The translations under genes were made by a program, and so were the position numbers. The notes beneath the pieces are model-generated. The model saw only the letters and a program-made list of their open reading frames with translations. It was not told where the DNA came from and searched no databases. A DNA stretch of 64,000 nucleotides from Deferribacteres bacterium (GTDB taxonomy: Bacteria; Zhuqueibacterota; Zhuqueibacteria; Zhuqueibacterales; Geothermadaptataceae): the NCBI GenBank assembly GCA_020633655.1, contig JACKDF010000001.1, forward strand, positions 186,001 through 250,000. Direction: 5' to 3'. Below, piece after piece: positions 44,601-52,911 of the stretch (position 1 is its first letter; every line of letters starts with the position of its first letter).

Positions 44601-44671
44601 TCTGGGTCGAGTCACAACCGGAGGCTGGCGCCACATTTTACTTTACAATCCCTGCCGAGGAAAAGGACTGA
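41669..44671 (+). CDS. Multi-PAS sensor histidine kinase
   Basis: A 1000-residue kinase without membrane helices. Six PAS/PAC modules run from ~10 to ~750; repeated module ends such as 'IIHDISDRRKVREAL', 'IWRDITEQKKLEEQL', 'LAVDVTELKNAQLAL' and 'LTEDITDRKLAEIAA' mark the boundaries. The third contains a CxxC ('SPCDFCTN'), which might bind metal or sense redox state. The phosphoacceptor His (~777) is in 'YVASHDLQEPLRMV', the phytochrome-like HisKA type. The ATPase has 'NLIENAIKF', 'DNGIGILPEHQKRIF' and 'KGTGIGLAICKKV'. An ATG at 41684 with AAAGGA just upstream may be the true start. A single receiver and a REC-GGDEF-EAL gene follow in the same direction. Confidence 0.9.
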   Translation: MAKDVMIEINTQPAELYKSLFENSYSVMLIIDPETGQIFDANKAACNYYGYSKQQLKNSLIDDINTLSKAQIQEELRKAERDDRNYFNFTHRLANGEIRDVEVFTGPLDIAGKTYLYSIIHDISDRRKVREALEQSENRFRRLFEESSDAIAFIEDGVFSDCNTALLEHLGSMERSDFIGKTPADLSPEYQPDGKKSSTKAAEIIKNVMKHGNTRFEWLHHRQNGEEFYVDVNLTRVYEHEKQIIHCIWRDITEQKKLEEQLTNEREQLTSIFDSIDEVVYISDPITYEILYVNKPTKKLFGAKIVGEKCYEKLQGKQSPCDFCTNAIILNKKYQPYKWEYYNPTIDRYFSVTDRIIKWPDGRDLRFELAVDVTELKNAQLALHQNEERYRTTLDHMIEGFQIIGFDWRYLYANDMVAKHGRTTKEKLLGRTMMEAYPGIDQTPLFSTLRDCMEKRIPARIENEFAYGENDSAWFQLSIQPAPEGIFIMSMDIGERKQTEKALYESEERLRHFFKYAPAAMAMFDENLRFLAVSKRWIVDYKLEGRILTGKSYYEIFPEVPEDRKEVYRNGLKGKVTKNEEEECKHPDGTSYWLRWEVRPWYRSDETIGGIVILTEDITDRKLAEIAARQSENQFHLIFKNSPLGIYIANNEGVILDCNKSLRDIWGFKTLKEVQGINILKYPAYLENGYASMIQKCIDSNEIIRKELPYLRKGNQELILSNYVIPLSDERGKVQKIFTKIEDITARRKSVEKLKNYTQALERSNQDLQEFAYVASHDLQEPLRMVASFLQLLERKLKDQLDESTKEYINFAVDGAKRMQRMINSLLSYSRLSFRERTLNHVDCNVLLKDVQENLKLLIEENHVVLTIGDLPTVYADQIQLEHVFQNLIENAIKFRNDHDPEIEISAQLINASVEKAAGRRKQVWRFSIKDNGIGILPEHQKRIFKIFNRLNPESGKKGTGIGLAICKKVIERYGGDIWVESQPEAGATFYFTIPAEEKD

Positions 44672-44723
44672 GTATGGTGAAAAACTTGATAATAAAAATT
44701 CATTTCGTAAAGAAAGGATAGAT

Positions 44724-45173
44724 ATGGCCCCCGCATCAGCTATTGAAATTTTGCTTGTTGAGGACAATCCCGGCGATATTCTCCTGACGCAGGAGGCGTT
44801 AAAAGAAGCCAAAGTCATGAACCATTTACACGTGGTAAATGATGGTGAAAAGGCGATGAAATTTTTAAAAAAAGAAGCGGAGTACAGCGATGTCATCACA
44901 CCTGATTTAATCTTTCTCGACTTAAATTTACCAAGGAAAGACGGCAAAGAAGTTTTGGACGAAATTAAAAATGATCCGATACTGCGTTTAATTCCCGTCG
45001 TCATTTTAACGACTTCGCAGGCGGAGCAGGACATTTTACGAACCTATGACCTGCATGCAAATTGTTATATCGTCAAACCGGTCGATCTCGAACAATTCAT
45101 CCACGTCATCAAAACAATCGAAAATTTTTGGTTGAAGGTTGTGAAACTCCCACCTGTGAAAAATCTTAGGTGA
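44724..45173 (+). CDS. Single-domain response regulator (Rcp1-like)
   Basis: A 149-residue receiver domain with no output domain. Acidic residues in 'LLVEDNPGD', phosphoacceptor Asp (~66) in 'LIFLDLNLPRKDGKEV' and Lys in 'CYIVKPVDLEQF' are all present. The insertion pattern ('EDNPGDILLTQEALKE', 'HLHVVNDGEKAMKFL') matches the Rcp1-type regulators that pair with phytochrome-like kinases. AAAGGA precedes the ATG, 52 bases after the kinase stop. It probably receives phosphate from the upstream kinase and may hand it on or modulate the next protein. Confidence 0.92.
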   Translation: MAPASAIEILLVEDNPGDILLTQEALKEAKVMNHLHVVNDGEKAMKFLKKEAEYSDVITPDLIFLDLNLPRKDGKEVLDEIKNDPILRLIPVVILTTSQAEQDILRTYDLHANCYIVKPVDLEQFIHVIKTIENFWLKVVKLPPVKNLR

Positions 45174-45217
45174 GCAGGTTGCATAACGTCGAAATACAGC
45201 GATAACATCAAGTTGGT

Positions 45218-47029
45218 ATGTTTTTTTCCGATAGCTTTATTAAGCACAACCTGGATTCATTTCTTTTCTGTGTTAAATATGGGAGCGTTTATTCTGTGAC
45301 AAATAAAAAATGGCATGTTCTTATCGTTGAAGACAACCCGGGAGACAGGCGGCTCATAGAGGTTTATTTGCAAGTCACCAGTCTGCATAAATATGCTCTG
45401 ACATTTGCCGAGAACATGCAGCAAACCCTGAGCGTGCTGGAGACGCAGGAATTCAATTTAATTATACTCGATTTAACATTGCCAGATTCGCAGGGTATTG
45501 AAACGCTCTTTCATGTGCGTTCATTGCATCCGGAAGTACCAATCATCATCTTAAGCGGCATTGGTGATGAGGAGTTATCAATAAATGCCATACAATCCGG
45601 AGCACAGGATTTTATCGTAAAAGAGCATCTGGACGAACATTCTTTGAGCCGTTCGATTCAATACGCCCTCGAGCGGCACAGATTACTCCAGGAATTGAAA
45701 AAAGCCCATGAATGGGAAGAACATCTCGCGTTTCATGACCCCCTCACCGACCTGCCAAACCGCTTTCTAATGATGGACAGGTTAAATTCCACACTCAAAT
45801 TAGCCAAAAGAAACAAATCCAGATTTAGTATTTTATTCATTGATCTCGATAATTTTAAAAACATTAATGATTCTTTTGGCCATACAATCGGCGATGAACT
45901 GTTAAAAAACGTGGCGAACAGGCTGAAAAATGCCGTTCGGGAAAGTGATACGGTCGCCAGAATTTCCGGCGACGAATTTATGATTTTGCTGCAAGATGTT
46001 TCGGACGAACAAGGAATCGACGCAGTCGCTGGTAAAATTCTTTTCGAACTCGCAAAAAAGTTGCTCATCGGGAAACTGGAAATATCGATTTCAGCAAGTA
46101 TCGGGTTTTCTATTTATCCCGAAAATGGGAATGATATTAACACGCTTATTCAGAGAGCGGATTGTGCATTGTATGTGGCGAAAGATCGAGGGAAAAATAC
46201 TTTTCAGAAATATGAGGACATGTTTGAAAAAGACATCTTTATCTCCAAGATGGGAAAAAATCTTCTTGTTAATGCAATAGAGAACAAAGAATTCCTCGTC
46301 TATTTTCAGCCGCAAATCAGCGTAAAGAACAGAGATATTGTTGGAGCCGAGGCACTAGTACGATGGAATCATGCAATGTATGGTTTGTTGCTTCCCCACA
46401 GTTTTATTCCCCATGCAGAGAACAACGCGGTGCAACACCTCATCGATGATTATGTGTTCACTATCGTCTGCCAGGAAATGCAGTCGTGGCATGAGGGAAA
46501 CTTCCCACCAATGAATATTTCGATCAATCTTTCGGCAGGTCAATTGATGAAAAAAAATCTTGTGGAGGAAGTCAATCACAAGGTAAGGCAATTTGGAATA
46601 GAACCATCACAACTGGTCTTTGAAATTACAGAAAGCAACGCCCTTTCCAATCTCGAAATGACAATCGAGAACCTGATCGGACTGCAACACCTTGGCTTCC
46701 AGATCGCAATTGATGATTTTGGTAAAGGCTATTCATCCTTAAGTTATTTGAATCGTTTGCCGTTGGATATTTTGAAAATCGATCGTTCTCTAATCAGAGA
46801 AGTGGGGCAAAACGCAAGAGGCACAATAATTTTATCCTCTGTAATCTCCATGGCGCGCAAGCTGCATCTTGCAGTTGTTGCTGAAGGTGTGGAAAATGGT
46901 GAACAGTTCGATTTTATTGCAAATGAAGCTTGTGACCTTGCCCAGGGTTTTTATTTTTGGCGCCCAATGCCTGCGAGAGAATTCGCAACACTGGTTTTCT
47001 CTTCTCCGGAAGCCAGAGTCGCCTGCTAA
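45218..47029 (+). CDS. REC-GGDEF-EAL cyclic-di-GMP signalling protein
   Basis: About 600 residues: a receiver (~30-150, Asp in 'LIILDLTLPDSQG'), a GGDEF domain (~175-335) with the active loop RISGDEF (one change from GGDEF, seen in some active cyclases), and an EAL domain (~350-595). The EAL domain keeps the expected residues: 'EALVRWNH', 'ITESNALSN', 'IDDFGKGYSS', 'KIDRSLI', 'VVAEGVEN' and 'CDLAQGFYFWRPM'. Both synthesis and breakdown of cyclic-di-GMP therefore look possible. A GTG at 45296 with GGGAG upstream is a good alternative start and would remove a non-conserved leader. Phosphorylation by the adjacent relay is the likely switch. Confidence 0.92.
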   Translation: MFFSDSFIKHNLDSFLFCVKYGSVYSVTNKKWHVLIVEDNPGDRRLIEVYLQVTSLHKYALTFAENMQQTLSVLETQEFNLIILDLTLPDSQGIETLFHVRSLHPEVPIIILSGIGDEELSINAIQSGAQDFIVKEHLDEHSLSRSIQYALERHRLLQELKKAHEWEEHLAFHDPLTDLPNRFLMMDRLNSTLKLAKRNKSRFSILFIDLDNFKNINDSFGHTIGDELLKNVANRLKNAVRESDTVARISGDEFMILLQDVSDEQGIDAVAGKILFELAKKLLIGKLEISISASIGFSIYPENGNDINTLIQRADCALYVAKDRGKNTFQKYEDMFEKDIFISKMGKNLLVNAIENKEFLVYFQPQISVKNRDIVGAEALVRWNHAMYGLLLPHSFIPHAENNAVQHLIDDYVFTIVCQEMQSWHEGNFPPMNISINLSAGQLMKKNLVEEVNHKVRQFGIEPSQLVFEITESNALSNLEMTIENLIGLQHLGFQIAIDDFGKGYSSLSYLNRLPLDILKIDRSLIREVGQNARGTIILSSVISMARKLHLAVVAEGVENGEQFDFIANEACDLAQGFYFWRPMPAREFATLVFSSPEARVAC

Positions 47030-47121
47030 ACGATCTTCAATACCGGAATACGTCTCGTTGAATTGAAGGGTTCATCCCATATTCAGTCTCAAAATCAGGC
47101 AATAAAAAACCGCCCGGTAGC

Positions 47122-47913
47122 TCAAGGATTCGTTACGGGATTTTTTAACGTCGATGTATTATCCGGTACGAATAAGTATTCTTGATCCTTTGAGAACAAA
47201 ATAGTTGCATGCCCTATCCACTGTTCGTCAAAATTTCCGAGCGGAGGTAAATTGGCTGTGGTGGGTTTACGACGATGCCAATCTGTAATCATTGCCGGTT
47301 TTCCCGTAGAACGCCCATGGAACAATCGGTAGCTCTGCACAACGCCGTTTTGGTCTTTTTCCACATCCACTACAATCGCCAGATGATAAATCTGCCGGAA
47401 AACTTTTTCTTTGGTCATATCCGGGTATTTTGTCCAACGCCGACCAAAAAACAATAAATTTCCAGGCTTGATCATCGTCGACTGCCGCAACGCGTCATCA
47501 ATTACTGTAAATCGGTTGCGTTCCTCATACCACTGCGCAATACTTCTTGAATTCCGTTCACTGGTAACGCATGGCAACGCGAGGTTTTCACACTCTTTCT
47601 GCAGCGCAAGTAAAAATCGGTGAAAAATGCCAGAGCAATCGCGCATATCATCGCCATTGTTGCTGTAGTAGAGATTGAGAGCTGTAAGAGAATCGGCAAT
47701 TTTAAAGATGATGTTATCAGGAGAATTGAGAAGCTCATCGCATGAATTCGATGGAAGATCAATGACCACTACGGTATCTTCCACCACAGGATCTGAGGGT
47801 GCCACTTCGACGAGTTTTGATTTTTTTGAGGAAGAACAGGAAAAAAACAGGAATGTCAGGAGAACAAACGGCAAACAGCGGCTGACGCATTGCATCGCTT
47901 TTTTATAAAACAT
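47122..47913 (-). CDS. NlpC/P60-like cysteine peptidase lipoprotein
   Basis: A 263-residue protein. I start at the Met at 47913, which gives a lipoprotein signal ('LLTFLFFSCSSS'); upstream in-frame extension is not conserved-looking. The mature part shows an NlpC/P60 pattern: 'DDMRDCSGIFHRFL' with the catalytic Cys (~97), 'IYHLAIVVDVE' with the His (~196), and a later polar residue candidate in 'LFHGRSTG'. Such enzymes cut peptidoglycan stem peptides. The match is by motif, not by overall identity. Convergent with the cyclic-di-GMP gene. Confidence 0.6.
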   Translation of the reverse strand: MFYKKAMQCVSRCLPFVLLTFLFFSCSSSKKSKLVEVAPSDPVVEDTVVVIDLPSNSCDELLNSPDNIIFKIADSLTALNLYYSNNGDDMRDCSGIFHRFLLALQKECENLALPCVTSERNSRSIAQWYEERNRFTVIDDALRQSTMIKPGNLLFFGRRWTKYPDMTKEKVFRQIYHLAIVVDVEKDQNGVVQSYRLFHGRSTGKPAMITDWHRRKPTTANLPPLGNFDEQWIGHATILFSKDQEYLFVPDNTSTLKNPVTNP

Positions 47914-48647
47914 AGAGACCCCGCAGAGATTTGTTGAGAACGTAATACATCCGGGTAGGAGACAATGCAGAAATCCAGGAAAAAGAACCCAAGAACCCTC
48001 AAACCAAAGTTGATTTTTCGCTGACCCCAAATGCAATTGAAAATCAGATACCCTAAGTTGCACCCTCGTAGAAGAAACTGCAAAAGCCTTCCCAACTTTT
48101 TGCAGCACGCATAAGTTAAATTTAAAAAATCGGAATGCAAATTATGTTTTCAGTTTTACACACCTTGCAAAAATTTTTTAACCGGTCTGGTGAAGAGCCT
48201 GTGGAAAAATACAATTCAGGATTACACAGATTTGCGAAAGTTTTACCCTGCAATCAATCTCTGGCCGTCCAGGCTGTGTGAAAATGCAGCGTAAACCGGT
48301 TGCTTGTCGAAGCGCTCGGTTGAGCGTGAATCGGCACGCCTAAAAAAAAAGCGGCCGAGCTGAAAGCCGGTGAAGCAAAACAATTTTTGTTATACGAAGG
48401 GAAATGACTTCTCCCGAACATTATTTTTGCAAATTGTTTTAGTATAATTCACACCAAAAAATGAATTTATCCTGTTTTAACAACATTTGAAGTATTGATT
48501 GAATGGGAAACTTTCTTTTTGCATCAAAGTGCAAAGCCAAGTATATTACCACCGCCCAAATCATTTTTATGGAAGTATCCATCTGCAATAATAAGGACTA
48601 GCTCACTCGTATTGCCTGCTTGAAAGAAGAACCTGAGGTTAATATTT
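47914..48647. other. 734-base intergenic region without a supported gene
   Basis: This gap between divergent genes has no reading frame that I trust. Around 48308-48333 the sequence GCTTGTCGAAGCGCTCGG resembles a decayed copy of the REP core seen at 38591 (GAGCTTGTCGAAGCG). The part next to 48648 (from ~48420) is AT-rich and should hold the aminotransferase promoter. Confidence 0.45.
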
Positions 48648-50117
48648 ATGCCAGCTTTGGAAAACTATTTCGCTAAATTTCGCAAAAACATCATTGGAAC
48701 CGACTTTTGCCATTCTTTTCCATCAGGTGACAAACCAATTATTTACGCAGACTGGGCAGCGAGCGGAAGGCTGTACCGTCCGATTGAGGACTTCATCACG
48801 GATAAGCTGGGACCTTACGTTGCCAATACCCACACAGAAACGACGCTAACCGGCACGGTAATGACGGATGCCTATCACCAGGCACATCATATCATAAAAA
48901 AACATGTGAACGCCAACGGTAATGATGTGCTGCTTTTCGCCGGCTTCGGCATGACAACAGTCGTCAATAAATTCCAACGTATTCTCGGATTACGCGTACC
49001 GGAAAAATACAAGGATTGCATTCCGCAACAGGCCAAGAAGCGTCCCCTCGTCATTCTCACCCACATGGAACATCATAGCAATCAGACGACGTGGGAGGAA
49101 AGCCTATGTGACGTCCGGATTATCAATCGCAAAAATGATGGCTTGCCCGATCTCGACCACTTGCGGCAGATTTTAGAAGAGAGTAAAGAGCGCGAATTGC
49201 TCATTGGATCTTTCTCCGGCTGTTCAAATGTCACAGGAATAATTACACCCTACCATGAAATGGCCGCGATCATGCATGAATACGGCGGCTATTGTTTTGT
49301 TGATTTCTCCGCTTCTGCCGCATATTTGGATATCGACATGCATCCCGCGGATGAATCCCAAAGACTGGATGCCATTTTCTTTTCCCCGCACAAGTTTTTA
49401 GGTGGTCCCGGATCATCCGGTGTGATTATTTTTCATAAAGAGCTCTACAAAAATAAAGTGCCCGATCATCCAGGTGGCGGTACAGTGTTATGGACCAATC
49501 CGTGGGGTGGTCACCGCTATCATGAGGAAATCGAGTTAAGAGAAGATGGTGGCACACCAGGATTTCTTCAGGCTATCAAAGCGGCCCTGTCCATATTGCT
49601 TAAAGAAGAGATGGGAGTGGAGAGTATCGTTGCGCGCGAGCATGAACTGACCAATCTACTCATGACGAACATGCGAAAAAATCCATTCATTCAAATTCTT
49701 GAAGACAAGCAGGAAAATCGCTTGGGTTATATCTCATTCTATTCAAAAAATCTGCACTACAACCTTCTTGTGAAGTTATTGAATGACAAGTTTGGCATTC
49801 AGACACGTGGCGGATGCTCCTGCGCCGGAACCTATGGTCACATACTGCTTGAGGTTGATCTGGAAAGGTCGAAAACTATAACCGACAAAATTGACCATGG
49901 AGATTTAACCGACAAACCAGGCTGGGTTCGTATTTCCATCCACCCGACGATGACAGACGCCGAAATTTTGTACATCGTCGATGGCATAAATCAAACCCTC
50001 GAGAATTATAACCATTGGCAAAATGAGTATGATTTTGAACGGAAAACTGCTGAATTTCAACAAAAAACCGGGAAGAAGTTTATGATAAATTTACAGGAAG
50101 GATTTATCGCACACTAG
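48648..50117 (+). CDS. Class V aminotransferase (cysteine-desulfurase-like)
   Basis: A 489-residue PLP enzyme. The PLP-binding Lys is in 'FSPHKFLGGPGSSGV' (~250); 'HMEHHSNQTTWEE' and 'VDFSASAAYLDIDMHP' are cofactor-pocket segments of the SufS/NifS-like fold. A Cys pair in 'TRGGCSCAGTYGH' (~390) occupies the place where cysteine desulfurases carry their persulfide Cys, so sulfur chemistry is possible. The protein is longer than typical SufS (~400 residues). GAGGT precedes the ATG. No iron-sulfur assembly genes are adjacent, so the substrate remains unknown. Confidence 0.85.
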   Translation: MPALENYFAKFRKNIIGTDFCHSFPSGDKPIIYADWAASGRLYRPIEDFITDKLGPYVANTHTETTLTGTVMTDAYHQAHHIIKKHVNANGNDVLLFAGFGMTTVVNKFQRILGLRVPEKYKDCIPQQAKKRPLVILTHMEHHSNQTTWEESLCDVRIINRKNDGLPDLDHLRQILEESKERELLIGSFSGCSNVTGIITPYHEMAAIMHEYGGYCFVDFSASAAYLDIDMHPADESQRLDAIFFSPHKFLGGPGSSGVIIFHKELYKNKVPDHPGGGTVLWTNPWGGHRYHEEIELREDGGTPGFLQAIKAALSILLKEEMGVESIVAREHELTNLLMTNMRKNPFIQILEDKQENRLGYISFYSKNLHYNLLVKLLNDKFGIQTRGGCSCAGTYGHILLEVDLERSKTITDKIDHGDLTDKPGWVRISIHPTMTDAEILYIVDGINQTLENYNHWQNEYDFERKTAEFQQKTGKKFMINLQEGFIAH

Positions 50118-50167
50118 CAAAAGGGCAACTTCCCGGGGGAACATACTAATCGGTTCACTTTGAAAAT

Positions 50168-50542
50168 CTATTTCCACTCGCAACTTGCTTTTTTACCAAA
50201 AACCCGATAACGATATTTCGCCACAACGTCATAAACACTATCCCGAAATGATTTCGGGAGAAGTCGTAGCACAATAAATAATTTCCACATACCGCCCAAT
50301 TCGGATGCAATTTCAAGAATAGCCTCACTTTTAATGAATGCCTGCTCATCCTTCACAAGCACAACGGTGTCGAAATCAATAACAAAATCAACGAGCCCGT
50401 AGCGTTGTTTTTCTTTCCCGGAAATGTATTGCAACGGCAGGAATTCAAAAACTTTGTTGCGGTCTAATTTTTGAATGAGCGAAACAGTACCGGAGCATAG
50501 ATTGCAAACCCCATCGAAGAGAATTACAGGTTTTTGTTTCAT
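50168..50542 (-). CDS. DCC-family (DUF393) thiol-disulfide oxidoreductase-like protein
   Basis: A 124-residue protein with the family signature 'ILFDGVCNLCSGTV' (CxxC at residues 13-16), a thioredoxin-like 'FEFLPLQ' strand and 'VVLVKDEQAFIKSEAIL'. DCC proteins are presumed oxidoreductases, but their role is poorly known. It is convergent with the aminotransferase and lies downstream of sodB on the same strand. Confidence 0.88.
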   Translation of the reverse strand: MKQKPVILFDGVCNLCSGTVSLIQKLDRNKVFEFLPLQYISGKEKQRYGLVDFVIDFDTVVLVKDEQAFIKSEAILEIASELGGMWKLFIVLRLLPKSFRDSVYDVVAKYRYRVFGKKASCEWK

Positions 50543-50565
50543 GGTGGGTAATTATGAGGGAAAAA

Positions 50566-50600
50566 TGTGCGATGAGCACAACAAGTTTCGCGCTCACCAC
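50566..50600 (-). terminator. Possible terminator after sodB
   Basis: On the minus strand, GTGGTGAGC can pair imperfectly with GCTCATCGCAC, followed by ATTTTTCCC, directly after the sodB stop. The stem has a bulge, so confidence is moderate. Confidence 0.4.
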
Positions 50601-50615
50601 ACACTGCAAATTGAT

Positions 50616-51206
50616 TTATAACTGCGAATTGACAAAATCCCAATTGATGAGCTTATCCGTGAAGATGCTCAGGTAATCAGGACGACGGTTTTGATAATCG
50701 AGATAATAAGCATGTTCCCAGACGTCGACTGTCAACAATGGTTTCTGGTTGTGTACCAATGGTGTATCGGCATTGGCAGTCTTCGTGATTTCCAGCTTAT
50801 CGCCATTGAGCACGAGCCAGGCCCAGCCACTCCCAAATTGTGTTGCACCAGCGGTTTTAAATGCTTCTAGGAATTTTTCGTAACTGCCGAAATCAGCATT
50901 AATACGATCAGCGATTTCACCTGTTGGTTTCCCACCGCCGTTGCCTTCAAGGCAATTCCAATAGAAAGAATGATTCCAAACCTGAGCCGAATTATTAAAA
51001 AGTCCACTGAGGGACGGATCGGTAGCAGATTTTTTCATGATGGCTTCGAGGGAAGCATTCTCCAGATCGGTGCCAGTGATAAGTTTATTTGTGTTCGTGA
51101 CATAAGCGTTGTGGTGTTTCTCATAGTGGAACGACAACGTTTTTTCACTTATGTGGGGTTCCAGCGCATTTTTTGGAAATGGTAAATCCGGTAGTACGAT
51201 GGACAT
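50616..51206 (-). CDS. sodB: Superoxide dismutase, Fe/Mn family
   Basis: A 196-residue superoxide dismutase. All four metal ligands are present: His27, His79 ('QVWNHSFYW'), Asp161 and His165 ('VDVWEHAYYLDY'). 'FNNSAQVWNHSFYWNCL' and 'ATQFGSGWAWLV' are typical of the iron form, though metal choice cannot be proven from sequence. No signal peptide, so cytosolic. A strong ribosome site (AGGAGG) precedes the ATG. It would protect oxygen-sensitive enzymes such as the radical enzymes encoded elsewhere in the window. Confidence 0.95.
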   Translation of the reverse strand: MSIVLPDLPFPKNALEPHISEKTLSFHYEKHHNAYVTNTNKLITGTDLENASLEAIMKKSATDPSLSGLFNNSAQVWNHSFYWNCLEGNGGGKPTGEIADRINADFGSYEKFLEAFKTAGATQFGSGWAWLVLNGDKLEITKTANADTPLVHNQKPLLTVDVWEHAYYLDYQNRRPDYLSIFTDKLINWDFVNSQL

Positions 51207-51503
51207 AATATCCTCCTGAAGGTTATAAGAATGAGTTATGCATGCCAGATTAAATGCTTTTGATTGATTTTAGCCTAAAATCAAAATGGCTTGCAGAGGA
51301 TCTTTGATTTGCTCCCAGACCGAAAGCAGATGAGTTCAATTAGCCTGTTTAATTCATGTACACCATGATTGGCCAGGGGGCATCCTCTGTCCATCAATAT
51401 CTCCAAGCAATGCATGAAGAAGCCAGGTTATCAAGAAACAAAACATCACCTTTAAAAACGAATTGAATAGTTCAGGAAACACAACTCCTTTAGCCGTGTG
51501 GAA

Positions 51504-52658
51504 TCAACTAGGATGACTTGAACCATTGGAGACAGTTTGGCTTCCATTTGAATTTACCAAATCGTTCAGCTTTTCTTCCGAATTGGAAGTTCTATTAAAT
51601 TTAGAAATAAAATTTATTAAAGGCAACTTTTTACAGGACAACTTGAGGATAGTTCCAGCAGGTAATTTTATCGCGATTGATTCATTGTTACGGATTTGCC
51701 TGTTTATTTTAAGCAAAAGCTGGCCATGATATTCCCAAAGTTGCATTTCGTTCATCAAATTGCCGTATTGCAGCATCAACAATCGTAAAAAATGAGCAAC
51801 ATGCGACTGTTTGTAGTTGATCGCTTCTCCGACAATTTCATTCCACGTCGTTTGGGAAACAGGCAAAATCAGGTAGGTTCTTTTTTTCAATTCTACAAAA
51901 AATAAAAACGACTGAAGCAAAACAACGGTTTTCGGTTTGTTCGGTTTTAAAATGCCTTTGTACCGGTGCATTAAATCGGTCTCGATCAAGGCGATTTCAT
52001 TGGAAATTTGCCTGCCAATCTCGCCTTGCCCCAGTTGTGACAATGCTTTTCGCCATTCGGTCCGGGTATTCCACAAATATGCAAGTTCCCGGTCTCCCAC
52101 ACAGGCCCGCCGAAAATCTCGCAGCCGATTTTTAAACCGTGCCCTTTCCTGGTCGATCAGGTTCACTTTCGCAATCTCAACGGCAAATCGATCCGTATAA
52201 CTTTTCCAGAGAACATCACGTGCGGCTTTGAACTCCTGCAAGAGATTTGTGCGACACGTGTTTAAAGTATCAACCATCGGTTGAGTCATTTTTATGCTGT
52301 CTTGCTCAGCCGAAATGACCTGCCGTGCAGCCTCCTGGCGCTTTTCCAAATCCGCAATTTTATCCTCGGCATGCTGCAATTCTTTTTCGTTACGGAAAAT
52401 GGTGGACAGCGTTTTTGCCCGACTAATCTCAATTTCCTGTAATTTCTTTCGGGCGCTTTTTAAACGCCTGCTGCGCGTGGTGATAATTCGTTGCAGTTCT
52501 TTTTTTACTTTCGATTTGCCATCTAAATCGCTGTTGATGCGATCGATTTTGTCTTCTGCACGTTCTTTAACATCCAACAGGCGTTGCAATTGCCTGTCAA
52601 GCATTTGCATGGAACTCTGATAGTCCCTTGACAGTTCGTCAATTTCTTCCACAATCAT
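51504..52658 (-). CDS. Coiled-coil protein of unknown function
   Basis: A 384-residue protein without signal or membrane helix. Residues ~5-135 form a long, highly charged coiled coil ('MLDRQLQRLLDVKERAEDKIDRI', 'LQEIEISRAKTLSTIFRNEKELQHAEDKIADLEK'). Residues ~140-350 are mixed alpha/beta with 'LLQSFLFFVELKKRTYLILP' as a hydrophobic core, and the C-terminus is Ser/Asn-rich. I do not recognise the family. It lies between sodB and the SpoIID-like gene, each separated by 250-300 bases in which I see nothing clear, so it is probably transcribed alone. Confidence 0.7.
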   Translation of the reverse strand: MIVEEIDELSRDYQSSMQMLDRQLQRLLDVKERAEDKIDRINSDLDGKSKVKKELQRIITTRSRRLKSARKKLQEIEISRAKTLSTIFRNEKELQHAEDKIADLEKRQEAARQVISAEQDSIKMTQPMVDTLNTCRTNLLQEFKAARDVLWKSYTDRFAVEIAKVNLIDQERARFKNRLRDFRRACVGDRELAYLWNTRTEWRKALSQLGQGEIGRQISNEIALIETDLMHRYKGILKPNKPKTVVLLQSFLFFVELKKRTYLILPVSQTTWNEIVGEAINYKQSHVAHFLRLLMLQYGNLMNEMQLWEYHGQLLLKINRQIRNNESIAIKLPAGTILKLSCKKLPLINFISKFNRTSNSEEKLNDLVNSNGSQTVSNGSSHPS

Positions 52659-52911
52659 GAGATTCTCTTTCGAGATGATAGAACCAGGGAATTTTAAAAA
52701 TATATACAGGGTGGCTAAAAAATCAAATACCCCCCAAGTTCTTCTGTTGCAGATTGCCGGTGTGTTAAGAAATGCATAGAAAGGAATAAGGATGAGAAAG
52801 GATACATTTATTGGATTGCAGGTTCATCCCAGGATGAGTAGTTTTGCCTTCAACAAGGTCAGGAATTGAAAAAAGTCTGAGTCCGTCGAAGGCAAAACCA
52901 ATTCGTTTTGA

